From JADLGL01 sp963732865 (GTDB lineage: Bacteria; Pseudomonadota; Alphaproteobacteria; Rhizobiales; Kaistiaceae), in contig CAVTBC010000001.1 of assembly GCA_963732865.1 (NCBI GenBank), positions 124,001 to 188,000 of the forward strand: a stretch of 64,000 nucleotides of DNA, written 5' to 3'. Made by a program: the position numbers and the translations under genes. Under the pieces are notes generated by a model. The model was given only the letters and a program-made list of their open reading frames with translations. It made no database searches and was not told the origin of the DNA. Below are positions 1 through 8,801 of the stretch, piece by piece (the stretch's first letter is position 1; each line of letters opens with the position of its first letter).

Positions 1-348
1 GAGCCCGAGGGCGGTGCGACGACGCTGACCGATGAGGGTCTCTACAACGGCCGGGCAAGCAAGACGCCGACGATCAAGGGCAAGGCGCCCGTCGGCGAGA
101 AGGTTCGCGAACCGGCGCCGGCACCGGCCGGTGACGCGGCGGACGATCTTAAGCTGATCTCCGGCGTCGGGCCGAAGCTTGAGCAGAAGCTGAATGCGCT
201 GGGCGTGCGCCGCTACGCGCAGATCGCGGCGTGGACCGCTGACGACGTTGGGCGGTTCGACAACGAGCTCAGCTTCCACGGGCGTATCGAACGCGACAAC
301 TGGGTCGGACAGGCGAAAGCGCTTGCCGCCGGCGGCAAGGGAGACTGA
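1..348 (+). CDS. nuoE: NADH-quinone oxidoreductase subunit E (NuoE), C-terminal part
   Basis: The window opens inside this gene; only the last 115 codons are present and the thioredoxin-like [2Fe-2S] domain lies upstream. What is visible is a low-complexity Pro/Ala/Lys linker (about residues 20-45 of the visible part) followed by a compact module starting DDLKLISGVGPKLEQKLNAL and ending near GRIERDNWVGQAKAL. The GVGPKLEQKL core resembles a helix-hairpin-helix motif. This tail is a known extension of NuoE in Hyphomicrobiales and is not needed for the iron-sulfur fold. The same module occurs at the end of RpsB (25.3 kb). The stop is followed three bases later by nuoF, so the two are co-transcribed. 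Identity rests on the tail and on position directly before nuoF. Confidence 0.85.
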   Translation, partial: EPEGGATTLTDEGLYNGRASKTPTIKGKAPVGEKVREPAPAPAGDAADDLKLISGVGPKLEQKLNALGVRRYAQIAAWTADDVGRFDNELSFHGRIERDNWVGQAKALAAGGKGD

Positions 349-351
349 GGG

Positions 352-1653
352 ATGCTCGCCGACAAGGACCGCATCTTCACCAATCTCTACGGCCGGCACG
401 ATTGGCATCTTGCCGGCGCGCGCTCGCGCGGGGCGTGGGACGGCACCAAGGTGATTCTGGATCGCGGCCGTGAAGACATTATCGAGGAGCTCAAGAAATC
501 CGGTCTGCGCGGCCGCGGCGGCGCGGGCTTCCCGACCGGGCTCAAATGGTCGTTCATGCCGAAGACGATCGGCGAGCGGCCGCACTATCTCGTCGTCAAC
601 GCCGACGAGTCGGAGCCTGGCACGTGCAAGGATCGCGAGATCATGCGGCACGATCCGCACCTCCTCATCGAGGGGTGCCTTGTCGCCGGTTTCTCGATGG
701 CCGCGCACACTTGCTACATCTACATCCGCGGCGAGTTCATCCGCGAGGCTGAGCACCTCGATGCGGCGATCGAGGAAGCTTATGACGCGCGCCTGATCGG
801 CAAGAACAACGTCAATGGCTGGGATTTCGACATCTACGTCCACCGCGGCGCAGGCGCCTATATCTGCGGCGAGGAAACGGGCCTCCTCGAATCGCTGGAG
901 GGCAAGAAGGGCCTGCCGCGGCTGAAGCCGCCATTCCCGGCCAATGTCGGTCTGTGGGGTTGCCCGACGACCGTCGCCAATGTGGAATCGGTTGCCGTGG
1001 CGCCGACGATCATGCGCCGCGGCGGCGAATGGTTTGCCGGTATCGGCCGCCCCAACAACACCGGCACCAAACTGTTCTGCATCTCAGGTCACGTCGAGCA
1101 GCCATGCACCGTCGAAGAGGCGATGGGCCTGCCGTTACGCGATCTGATCGAGAAACATGCCGGCGGCGTGCGCGGCGGCTGGGACAATCTCCTGGCCGTC
1201 ATCCCCGGCGGTGCGTCGGTGCCGCTCATCCCGGCGTATCAATGCGAGGACCTGCCGATGGATTTCGACAGCCTCAAGGAGCTGAAGTCCGGTCTCGGCA
1301 CGGCCGCCGTGATCGTCATGGACAAGTCCACCGACGTCATCCGGGCTATCTCTCGGCTCTCCTATTTCTACATGCATGAGAGCTGCGGCCAGTGCACGCC
1401 GTGCCGTGAGGGCACCGGCTGGATGTGGCGGGTGCTGGAGCGCATGGCGCGCGGCGAGGCGCATAAGAGGGAGATCGACACGCTGCTCGATGTTTCCTAT
1501 CGGGTGGAGGGCCACACGATCTGCGCGCTTGGCGATGCTGCGGCTTGGCCGGTGCAGGGCCTCATCCGGCATTTCCGGGATGTGATCGAAGAACGTATCG
1601 ACGAATATGCGGCACGGCCGGCGGCCGAGCCTGTGCTGGTCGCGGCGGAGTAA
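352..1653 (+). CDS. nuoF: NADH-quinone oxidoreductase subunit F (NuoF)
   Basis: NADH-binding, FMN-containing subunit of the peripheral arm of complex I; it takes hydride from NADH and passes electrons to the iron-sulfur chain. 433 residues, normal length. Visible: the glycine-rich FMN/NADH loop GRGGAGFPTG (about 54-63), NADESEPGTCKDR, YICGEETGLLESLEG (most relatives have Ala where this has Gly after EET), and the N3 [4Fe-4S] ligands in ESCGQCTPCREG (Cys345, 348, 351) with Cys391 in HTICALGD. Starts at ATG three bases after the nuoE stop. Part of the nuo operon. Confidence 0.97.
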   Translation: MLADKDRIFTNLYGRHDWHLAGARSRGAWDGTKVILDRGREDIIEELKKSGLRGRGGAGFPTGLKWSFMPKTIGERPHYLVVNADESEPGTCKDREIMRHDPHLLIEGCLVAGFSMAAHTCYIYIRGEFIREAEHLDAAIEEAYDARLIGKNNVNGWDFDIYVHRGAGAYICGEETGLLESLEGKKGLPRLKPPFPANVGLWGCPTTVANVESVAVAPTIMRRGGEWFAGIGRPNNTGTKLFCISGHVEQPCTVEEAMGLPLRDLIEKHAGGVRGGWDNLLAVIPGGASVPLIPAYQCEDLPMDFDSLKELKSGLGTAAVIVMDKSTDVIRAISRLSYFYMHESCGQCTPCREGTGWMWRVLERMARGEAHKREIDTLLDVSYRVEGHTICALGDAAAWPVQGLIRHFRDVIEERIDEYAARPAAEPVLVAAE

Positions 1654-1659
1654 GGGCGA

Positions 1660-3747
1660 ATGACCGTTCTCAAAGTCAACGGCATCCAGATCGACGTCCC
1701 GGCCCACTACACGCTGCTGCAGGCGTGCGAGGAGGCCGGCGCCGAAGTGCCGCGCTTTTGCTTCCACGAGCGCCTGTCGATCGCCGGCAATTGCCGCATG
1801 TGCCTGGTCGAGCTGAAGGGGTCGCCGAAGCCGGTGGCGTCGTGCGCCTGGGCCGTGCGTGACTGCCGGCCCGGCCCGAACGGCGAACCGCCCGAAGTCG
1901 TCACCCGCTCCCCCTTCGTGCGCAACGCGCGCGAGGGTGTGATGGAGTTCCTGCTGATCAACCATCCGCTCGATTGCCCGATCTGCGATCAGGGCGGCGA
2001 GTGCGATCTGCAGGATCAGGCGATGGCCTATGGCATCGACCACAACCGCTTCGCCGAGAACAAGCGCGCGGTCGAAGACAAATATCTCGGCCCGCTGGTG
2101 AAGACGTCGATGAACCGCTGCATTCATTGCACGCGGTGCGTCCGCTTCGCGGCGGAGGTCGGCGGCGTGACCGAGCTCGGCGCCACCGGGCGCGGCGAGG
2201 ACATGGAGATCACGACGTATCTGGAAAAGGCGATGTCGTCCGAATTGCAGGGCAATGTCATCGACCTTTGCCCGGTCGGCGCGCTCACCTCGAAGCCCTA
2301 TGCGTTTCAGGCCCGGCCGTGGGAACTGGTGAAGACGGAGAGCATCGACGCGATGGACGCTGTCGGCTCGAACATCCGTGTCGACACGCGGGGCCGCGAA
2401 GTGATGCGCGTCCTGCCGCGCCTGCATGAAGGCGTCAACGAGGAATGGATCTCCGACAAGACGCGCTTCATCTGGGACGGCCTGCGCACGCAGCGGCTGG
2501 ACCGGCCGTATCTGCGCGCCCATGGCAAGCTCGAAGCTGCCAGCTGGAGTGCGGCGTTCGCCGCGATCGCCAAGGTCGCGGCGCAGAGCGGTGCGCGTAT
2601 CGGTGCGATCGCGGGCGATCTCGCCACCGCGGAAGAAATGTTCGCGCTGAAGCAGCTGATGGCGTCGCTCGGCTCGGCGAATATCGATAGCCGCCAGGAC
2701 GGCGCGGCGCTTGACCCCGCGCTTGGGCGTGCGAGCTACCTCTTCAATCCGACGATCGCCGGCATCGAAGCGGCCGACGCGGTGCTCATCATCGGGTCCG
2801 ATCCGCGGCACGAAGCGGCGTTGATCAACGCCCGCATCCGCAAGCGTTGGCGCATGGGCGCGCTACCCGTCGCGCTCATCGGCGAGCCGGTCGACCTCAC
2901 GTATGTCTATGACCATCTCGGCACCGGGCCGTCGGCGATTGCCGACCTTGCGGCCGGGAAGGGCGCCTTCGCCGCAGTGCTGAAGGCCGCGAAGCGTCCG
3001 GTCGTCATCGTCGGGCAGGCCGCGCTCGCGCGCCCCGACGGCCAGGCGATTCTGCGCGAGGCCGCCAAGCTCGCGACCGCCGGCGAGCGCGACGAAGGCT
3101 GGAACGGTCTTGCCGTTCTGCACAATGCGGCCGGCCGGGTTGGCGGCCTCGATGTTGGCTTCGTGCCGGGCGAGGGTGGTCTCGACACTGCGGCCATGCT
3201 CGATGCGGCCGGCTCAGGACTGCTCGACATGATGTTCCTGCTCGGCGCCGACGAGATCGACATGAGCGCGCTCGGCAAGACGTTCGTCGTCTATATCGGC
3301 AGCCATGGCGATGCCGGGGCAATGCGCGCCGACGTCGTTCTGCCGGGCGCCGCATATACCGAGAAGTTCGGCACTCTGGTCAACACTGAGGGCCGCGCGC
3401 AGCGCCTGAAACGAGCCGCGTTCCCGCCCGGCGACGCCCGCGAGGATTGGGCGATTCTCCGCGCTCTGTCCGATCAGCTTGGGCACAAGCTGCCTTTCGA
3501 TACGCTTGCCGAACTGCGCGCGCTGATGATCGCAGAGCATCCGGCGCTGGCGAAAGTCGATGCCGTCGCGATGGAAGGGCCGGAGGCGTTGCAGCCTCTG
3601 CTCGCCGTCAAGGGCGAATTCGGTGCGGCGGCGTTCGGGCTTGCGGTCGCGGATTTCTATTTCACCAATGCGATCGCACGGGCCTCGGCGGTCATGGCCG
3701 AATGTTCGGCGCTTGCGGCTGGCCGGTTGGCGGAGGCGGCGGAGTAG
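1660..3747 (+). CDS. nuoG: NADH-quinone oxidoreductase subunit G (NuoG)
   Basis: Large iron-sulfur subunit of the complex I peripheral arm, 695 residues. The N-terminal ferredoxin-like domain carries the [2Fe-2S] ligands Cys34, Cys45, Cys48 and Cys62; the next cluster uses His102 with Cys106, Cys109 and Cys115 (HPLDCPICDQGGECDLQD); the third uses Cys154, Cys157, Cys160 and Cys204 (MNRCIHCTRC ... DLCPVGAL). The rest is the molybdopterin-oxidoreductase-like domain, which binds no cofactor in this family. No extra N7 cluster motif of the E. coli type is seen. ATG six bases after nuoF. Confidence 0.97.
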   Translation: MTVLKVNGIQIDVPAHYTLLQACEEAGAEVPRFCFHERLSIAGNCRMCLVELKGSPKPVASCAWAVRDCRPGPNGEPPEVVTRSPFVRNAREGVMEFLLINHPLDCPICDQGGECDLQDQAMAYGIDHNRFAENKRAVEDKYLGPLVKTSMNRCIHCTRCVRFAAEVGGVTELGATGRGEDMEITTYLEKAMSSELQGNVIDLCPVGALTSKPYAFQARPWELVKTESIDAMDAVGSNIRVDTRGREVMRVLPRLHEGVNEEWISDKTRFIWDGLRTQRLDRPYLRAHGKLEAASWSAAFAAIAKVAAQSGARIGAIAGDLATAEEMFALKQLMASLGSANIDSRQDGAALDPALGRASYLFNPTIAGIEAADAVLIIGSDPRHEAALINARIRKRWRMGALPVALIGEPVDLTYVYDHLGTGPSAIADLAAGKGAFAAVLKAAKRPVVIVGQAALARPDGQAILREAAKLATAGERDEGWNGLAVLHNAAGRVGGLDVGFVPGEGGLDTAAMLDAAGSGLLDMMFLLGADEIDMSALGKTFVVYIGSHGDAGAMRADVVLPGAAYTEKFGTLVNTEGRAQRLKRAAFPPGDAREDWAILRALSDQLGHKLPFDTLAELRALMIAEHPALAKVDAVAMEGPEALQPLLAVKGEFGAAAFGLAVADFYFTNAIARASAVMAECSALAAGRLAEAAE

Positions 3748-3750
3748 GCG

Positions 3751-4794
3751 ATGAGCTTCTGGACCGTCTATTTCTGGCCCGGAGTCGTGCTGGCGCTGCA
3801 AGCGGCGGCGGCCATGATCGTGTTGCTGGTGATCGTCGCCTATCTTCTCTATGCCGACCGCAAGGTCTGGGCGGCGGTGCAGATGCGGCGTGGGCCGAAT
3901 GTCGTTGGTCCGTGGGGTCTGTTCCAGTCCTTCGCCGATCTGTTCAAGTTCGTGCTGAAGGAGCCGATCGTTCCGTCCGGCGCCAACAAGGGCGTGTTCC
4001 TTCTGGCTCCGCTGGTGGCGGCTGCCCTGGCGCTCGCCGCCTGGGCGGTGATCCCGGTCAACGCGAATTGGGTGATCGCCAACATCAATGTCGGCGTCCT
4101 CTACATTTTTGCGGTCTCGTCGCTGGGCGTTTACGGCGTGATCATGGGCGGCTGGGCGTCAAACTCGAAATATCCGTTCCTTGGCGCGCTCCGCTCTGCG
4201 GCGCAGATGGTCTCCTACGAAGTCTCGATCGGCTTTGTGTTGATCGCAGTGCTCCTCCTGGTCGGCTCGCTCAATCTGAGCGACATCGTGCTGGCGCAGG
4301 AGAACGGCCTCGGCACAAGGCTCGGCCTGACCCCGAGCCTCCTCGACTGGCACTGGCTGTCGCTCTTCCCGATGTTCGTTGTGTTCTTCATCTCGGCGCT
4401 TGCTGAGACGAACCGGCCGCCATTCGACCTGCCTGAGGCGGAATCGGAACTCGTCGCCGGCTACGCGACCGAATATTCCTCGACGCCCTATGTGATGTTC
4501 TTCCTCGCCGAATATGTCGCGACCGCCCTGATGTGCGCGCTCGGCACGATCCTTTTCCTCGGCGGCTGGCTGCCGCCGATCGACGTGGCCTGGCTCGATT
4601 GGGTGCCGGGCTTCGTCTGGTTCCTGCTGAAGGCTCTGCTGCTTTTCTTCCTCTTCGCGATGGTGAAGGCGTTCGTGCCGCGCTACCGCTATGATCAGCT
4701 GATGCGGCTCGGCTGGAAGGTGTTCCTGCCGCTATCGCTGTTCATGGTCGTCCTGGTGGCGGGCGTGCTGCAGGTCACGGGATGGGCGCCATGA
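3751..4794 (+). CDS. nuoH: NADH-quinone oxidoreductase subunit H (NuoH)
   Basis: Membrane subunit that joins the peripheral and membrane arms and forms part of the quinone chamber. 347 residues with about eight hydrophobic segments. Family signatures are present: ADRKVWAAVQMRRGPNVVGPWG, AETNRPPFDLPEAESELVAG (acidic quinone-site loop) and FVPRYRYDQLMRLGWK near the C-terminus. Starts three bases after nuoG and its TGA overlaps the nuoI ATG, so translation is probably coupled. Confidence 0.97.
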   Translation: MSFWTVYFWPGVVLALQAAAAMIVLLVIVAYLLYADRKVWAAVQMRRGPNVVGPWGLFQSFADLFKFVLKEPIVPSGANKGVFLLAPLVAAALALAAWAVIPVNANWVIANINVGVLYIFAVSSLGVYGVIMGGWASNSKYPFLGALRSAAQMVSYEVSIGFVLIAVLLLVGSLNLSDIVLAQENGLGTRLGLTPSLLDWHWLSLFPMFVVFFISALAETNRPPFDLPEAESELVAGYATEYSSTPYVMFFLAEYVATALMCALGTILFLGGWLPPIDVAWLDWVPGFVWFLLKALLLFFLFAMVKAFVPRYRYDQLMRLGWKVFLPLSLFMVVLVAGVLQVTGWAP

Positions 4795-5279
4795 GGCTCG
4801 ATCAAGCCGCACGTTCGATTTTCCTGCGCGAGTTCGTCGGAGCGTTTTTCCTGTCGCTCCGCTATTTCTTCGGCAAGAAGGCGACCCTGAACTATCCGTA
4901 TGAGAAGGGTCCGCTCAGCCCGCGCTTTCGCGGAGAGCATGCGCTGCGCCGTTATCCCAATGGCGAGGAGCGCTGCATCGCCTGCAAGCTGTGCGAGGCG
5001 ATCTGCCCGGCCCAGGCCATCACCATCGAGGCCGGGCCGCGACGGAACGACGGTACGCGCCGCACGACGCGCTACGACATCGACATGGTGAAGTGCATCT
5101 ATTGCGGCTTCTGTCAGGAAGCCTGCCCGGTCGACGCCATCGTCGAGGGACCGAATTTCGAGTTCGCGACGGAAACGCGCGAGGAGCTTTACTACGACAA
5201 GGACAAATTGCTGGCGAACGGCGATCGCTGGGAGAGAGAGATCGCCGCGAACATAGCCCGGGATGCACCCTACCGCTGA
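4791..5279 (+). CDS. nuoI: NADH-quinone oxidoreductase subunit I (NuoI)
   Basis: Ferredoxin-like subunit carrying clusters N6a and N6b between NuoG and the quinone site. With the ATG at 4791 the protein has 162 residues, the usual rhizobial length, begins MRLDQAARS, and overlaps the nuoH stop as ATGA; an ATG nine bases earlier would add three residues (MGA) without family support. Two [4Fe-4S] motifs are clear: Cys62, 65, 68, 72 (CIACKLCEAICP) and Cys102, 105, 108, 112 (CIYCGFCQEACP). The operon is interrupted after this gene by an 83-base gap and an unrelated ORF before nuoJ. Confidence 0.96.
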   Translation: MRLDQAARSIFLREFVGAFFLSLRYFFGKKATLNYPYEKGPLSPRFRGEHALRRYPNGEERCIACKLCEAICPAQAITIEAGPRRNDGTRRTTRYDIDMVKCIYCGFCQEACPVDAIVEGPNFEFATETREELYYDKDKLLANGDRWEREIAANIARDAPYR

Positions 5280-5362
5280 GGCAATGCGCCCGGCCTGATT
5301 GGCTGGACGCTCATGCGGTGAGTGACTAAGACACGGGGCTTTCGCCGACTTGGGAGGGGGGC

Positions 5363-5806
5363 GTGACAGTGCAGATAACGATTGTCCGGCCGCAGGCTTT
5401 CATGGCCCTGCTGGTACCCGCCTCCGTCAAAGTGGATGGGCGCCGGGCGATACGCCTTTGGGCCGGTCAGAAGGCAACGGTCCGAATGCCTGACAGTGCC
5501 TCCGAAATCGCGGTGGCCGCGTTTGGCTTCCCAACCCAGCGGATGAATCTCGCTGACCTCCACGCCGGGGACGTGTTGTCCTATGTGATCTTAGTTCGTT
5601 GGAGCACCTACCCGATCGTCTTTGGTGGCATGGCGGCCGTCTACGTCCTTCAAGCGGTTCTGATGCACTGGAGCCGTGCCGCAGCGAACGCCGTGACCAT
5701 CGTGCTCGGCGTTGCGTTGATCGCGTTTGCAGTCGTGCGCGACTGGCATAGCACCGCACAGCTTCGGAAAGTTGAGCCGAAAAAGTCCGTTGGGGTGCCG
5801 GCGTAA
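5363..5806 (+). CDS. uncharacterised membrane protein inserted between nuoI and nuoJ
   Basis: 147 codons from a GTG with a strong purine-rich ribosome site (GGGAGGGGGG) just before it. I do not recognise the family. Residues 1-60 look like a small all-beta domain (ITIVRPQAFMALLVPASVKVDG, then a glycine and hydrophobic-alternating stretch, a pattern seen in small surface or lipid-facing beta domains). Two hydrophobic helices follow at about 77-97 and 105-125, and a charged tail. Its TAA overlaps the nuoJ ATG by one base, so it is translated as part of the nuo operon. It is not a complex I subunit known to me, and nuoI and nuoJ are normally adjacent in relatives. The gene looks like an insertion that has preserved downstream expression. 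Confidence 0.75.
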   Translation: MTVQITIVRPQAFMALLVPASVKVDGRRAIRLWAGQKATVRMPDSASEIAVAAFGFPTQRMNLADLHAGDVLSYVILVRWSTYPIVFGGMAAVYVLQAVLMHWSRAAANAVTIVLGVALIAFAVVRDWHSTAQLRKVEPKKSVGVPA

Positions 5807-6420
5807 TGGGTCTGCCCGGGTTCTTCTTCTACATTTTTGCCACGGTGCTCCTCGCCTCGGGGATCATGGTGGTTGCCGCGAAGAATCCGGTTCATTCCGT
5901 GCTGTTCCTGATCCTCGCCTTCGCCAATGCGGCCGGGCTCTTCATGCTGCTCGGGGCGGAGTTCCTCGCGCTCATCCTCATCATCGTCTATGTCGGCGCT
6001 GTCGCGGTGTTGTTCCTGTTCGTGGTGATGATGCTCGACGTCGACTTCGCCGAGCTCAAGCAGGGCTTCCTCACCTATCTGCCGACCGGCGGCCTGATCG
6101 CCGGCATCATGGTAGCCGAGATTCTCATCACCATCGGCGGGGCGATCATCTCGCCGGATCAGATTGCCGGGGCGGCGGTGCCGATCCCGGACATCGAGCG
6201 CATCTCGAACACCGAGGCGATCGGCAACGTGCTTTACACGCGCTACCTCTTCTACTTCCAGCTCGCCGGCCTCGTACTGCTGGTGGCGATGATCGGCGCC
6301 ATCGTGCTGACGCTGCGCCACAAGCCGGGCGTCAAACGTCAGTCGATCGCGGCCCAGGTGGCGCGGACGCCGGCGACCGCGATCGAAGTGCGCAAGGTCG
6401 AACCGGGGAGGGGAGCCTGA
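5806..6420 (+). CDS. nuoJ: NADH-quinone oxidoreductase subunit J (NuoJ)
   Basis: Membrane-arm subunit with five predicted transmembrane helices, 204 residues. The family region NPVHSVLFLILAFANAAGLF and the following LGAEFLALILIIVYVGAVAV, which contains the pi-bulge helix typical of NuoJ, are well conserved. Part of the proton path linking the quinone site to the antiporter-like subunits. The ATG shares a base with the stop of the preceding inserted gene and the TGA overlaps the nuoK ATG. Confidence 0.96.
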   Translation: MGLPGFFFYIFATVLLASGIMVVAAKNPVHSVLFLILAFANAAGLFMLLGAEFLALILIIVYVGAVAVLFLFVVMMLDVDFAELKQGFLTYLPTGGLIAGIMVAEILITIGGAIISPDQIAGAAVPIPDIERISNTEAIGNVLYTRYLFYFQLAGLVLLVAMIGAIVLTLRHKPGVKRQSIAAQVARTPATAIEVRKVEPGRGA

Positions 6421-6728
6421 TGGGCGTCGGACTCGGACATTATCTGACGGTTGCCGCGATCCTGTTCACGGTCGGCATCTTCGGCATAATGGTGAACCGC
6501 AAAAACATCATCATCATGCTGATGTCGGTCGAGCTCATCCTGCTCGCCGTCAACATCAACCTCGTTGCGTTCTCCTCGTTCCTCAACGATCTCGTCGGGC
6601 AGGTGTTCGCCCTCCTCGTGCTGACGGTCGCAGCTGCTGAAGCCGCGATCGGGCTCGCCATCCTCGTCGCCTTCTTCCGCAATCGCGGATCGATCGCGAC
6701 TGAGGACATCAACGCGATGAAGGGCTGA
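6420..6728 (+). CDS. nuoK: NADH-quinone oxidoreductase subunit K (NuoK)
   Basis: Small membrane-arm subunit, 102 residues, three helices. Begins MGVGLGHYLTVAAILFTVG; the two conserved membrane glutamates are in MLMSVELILLAVNINLVAF and AAAEAAIGLAILVA. The start ATG overlaps the nuoJ TGA (TGATG), which fixes it; the frame stays open well upstream, so an automatic caller could extend it wrongly. Confidence 0.96.
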   Translation: MGVGLGHYLTVAAILFTVGIFGIMVNRKNIIIMLMSVELILLAVNINLVAFSSFLNDLVGQVFALLVLTVAAAEAAIGLAILVAFFRNRGSIATEDINAMKG

Positions 6729-6736
6729 GCCGCCGC

Positions 6737-8791
6737 ATGGTCGCGACCATCGTCCTTCTGCCCGCAATCGGGGCACTGATTGCAGGGCTGATTACTCTGT
6801 TCGGATCGCATCGGGCGCTGCTCGAACGCGAGAGTGCGACCCCGGTCGGGCGCCATCGCGGCCATGTGGACCATCCCGCCGACGACCATCACGGTCATGG
6901 CGACGACGATCCGATGGATGTGCCGACGCCCGGCGGCTGGCCGGCGGAGCTGATCACCTCGGCGCTGCTCGTGCTCGCTGCGGTGCTGTCATGGATCGTG
7001 TTCTTCCAGGTGGCGTTCGGCGATGGCGGCCTTGAGGAGATCTCCGTCTTCCCGTGGATTCAGTCAGGCGCGCTGATCGCCGATTGGACCCTGCGCATCG
7101 ATACGCTGACGGCGGTGATGCTGGTGGTGGTGACGACGGTGTCTGCGCTCGTCCACATCTACTCGATCGGCTACATGGCGCACGATCCGCATCAGTCGCG
7201 GTTCTTCGCCTATCTGTCGCTGTTCACCTTCGCGATGCTGCTGCTGGTGACGGGCAACAATCTCGTCCAACTTTTCCTCGGCTGGGAGGGCGTCGGGCTC
7301 GCGTCCTATCTGTTGATCGGATTCTGGTACAAGCGGCCGGCAGCAAACGCTGCCGCGATCAAGGCCTTCGTCGTCAACCGCGTCGGCGATTTCGGCTTCG
7401 CCCTCGGCATCTTCGGGCTGTTCTTCCTGTTCGGCTCGGTGAACCTCTCCGACATTTTCGGCGGCGCCGAGGAAATGGTCGGCCACACGGTCAACTTTCT
7501 CGGCTTCGATCTTGACGCGCTGAACCTCATCACGCTGCTCCTGTTCATCGGCGCGATGGGCAAGTCGGCGCAATTTCTGCTGCACACCTGGCTGCCGGAC
7601 GCGATGGAAGGCCCGACGCCCGTGTCGGCGCTGATTCATGCGGCGACAATGGTGACGGCCGGCGTGTTCCTGGTCGCGCGCATGTCGCCGCTGTTCGAGC
7701 ATGCGCATGACACGATGATCTTCGTTACCTTCATCGGTGCGACGACGGCCTTCTTCGCCGCCACCGTCGGGCTGGTGCAGAACGACATCAAGCGTGTCAT
7801 CGCCTATTCGACCTGTTCGCAGCTCGGCTACATGTTCGTGGCGCTCGGGCTCGGCGCCTATCCCGTCGCCATCTTCCATCTCTTCACCCACGCCTTCTTC
7901 AAGGCCCTGCTCTTCCTCGGCGCCGGTTCGGTCATCCATGCCGTCGGCGACGAGCAGGATATGCGGAAGATGGGCGGCCTGTGGAACAAGATCCCGCTCA
8001 CTTACGCGATGATGCTGGTCGGGACGCTGGCGCTCACCGGCTTTCCCTTCACCGCGGGCTATTTCTCGAAGGACGCGATCATCGAGGCGGCTGCTGCGGG
8101 CGAGGGCGGCATGGCCGCCTATGGCCTGTGGATGACGATCATCGCCGCCGTCTTCACCGCGTTCTATTCCTGGCGTCTCATCTTCATGACGTTTCACGGC
8201 AAGCCGCGCGCGCCGAAAGCGGTGATGGACCACATCCACAAATCACCGCAGGTGATGATGGTGCCGCTCTATGTACTTGCCGCGGGCGCGCTGTTCGCCG
8301 GCGTCGCCTTCGCTGGCTCGTTCATCGGCGATGGGCATGAGGCCTTCTGGCAGAACGCGATCTTCATGTCGGAGGACAATCACATCCTGCACGAAATGCA
8401 TGACGTTGCCGGCTGGGTGCCATGGGCGCCAATGATCGCGATGGTGCTTGGCTTCCTCGTCGCCTACTGGTTCTACATCCGCTCGCCGCAGGTGCCGCGC
8501 CGTCTCGCTGAGGAGCAGGATGTCGCCTACAGGTTCCTGCTCAACAAGTGGTATTTCGACGAGATCTATGACGCGATCTTCGTGCGTCCGGCGCAGTGGC
8601 TTGGCCGCTTCCTGTGGCGGCGTGGCGACGGCTGGCTGATCGACGGCTTCGGTCCGGACGGTGTGTCGGCGCGGGTGCTCGACGTGACGCGCAGCATCGT
8701 GCGGCTGCAGTCAGGCTACATCTATCACTATGCATTCGCGATCCTGATCGGCGCCGCTTTGCTGATCACGTGGATGCTTTTCGGATCATGA
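6737..8791 (+). CDS. nuoL: NADH-quinone oxidoreductase subunit L (NuoL)
   Basis: Distal antiporter-like proton-pumping subunit, 684 residues with the long lateral helix at the C-terminal end. Conserved antiporter signatures include NNLVQLFLGWEGVGLASYLL, GKSAQFLLHTWLPDAMEGPT and FLVARMSPLFE. Odd feature: a His/Asp-rich insertion at residues 38-60, between the first and second helices, with six histidines (40, 43, 46, 51, 52, 54) and six aspartates. That loop faces outside the membrane helices and could bind metal, but this is inference. Starts eight bases after nuoK. Confidence 0.96.
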   Translation: MVATIVLLPAIGALIAGLITLFGSHRALLERESATPVGRHRGHVDHPADDHHGHGDDDPMDVPTPGGWPAELITSALLVLAAVLSWIVFFQVAFGDGGLEEISVFPWIQSGALIADWTLRIDTLTAVMLVVVTTVSALVHIYSIGYMAHDPHQSRFFAYLSLFTFAMLLLVTGNNLVQLFLGWEGVGLASYLLIGFWYKRPAANAAAIKAFVVNRVGDFGFALGIFGLFFLFGSVNLSDIFGGAEEMVGHTVNFLGFDLDALNLITLLLFIGAMGKSAQFLLHTWLPDAMEGPTPVSALIHAATMVTAGVFLVARMSPLFEHAHDTMIFVTFIGATTAFFAATVGLVQNDIKRVIAYSTCSQLGYMFVALGLGAYPVAIFHLFTHAFFKALLFLGAGSVIHAVGDEQDMRKMGGLWNKIPLTYAMMLVGTLALTGFPFTAGYFSKDAIIEAAAAGEGGMAAYGLWMTIIAAVFTAFYSWRLIFMTFHGKPRAPKAVMDHIHKSPQVMMVPLYVLAAGALFAGVAFAGSFIGDGHEAFWQNAIFMSEDNHILHEMHDVAGWVPWAPMIAMVLGFLVAYWFYIRSPQVPRRLAEEQDVAYRFLLNKWYFDEIYDAIFVRPAQWLGRFLWRRGDGWLIDGFGPDGVSARVLDVTRSIVRLQSGYIYHYAFAILIGAALLITWMLFGS

Positions 8792-8801
8792 GGATGGGCG
8801 C

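Noticed and set aside
1135..2811. Long minus-strand open frame opposite nuoF/nuoG
   Set aside because: It is the antisense shadow of two well-identified genes in GC-rich DNA, with no ribosome site or family pattern.
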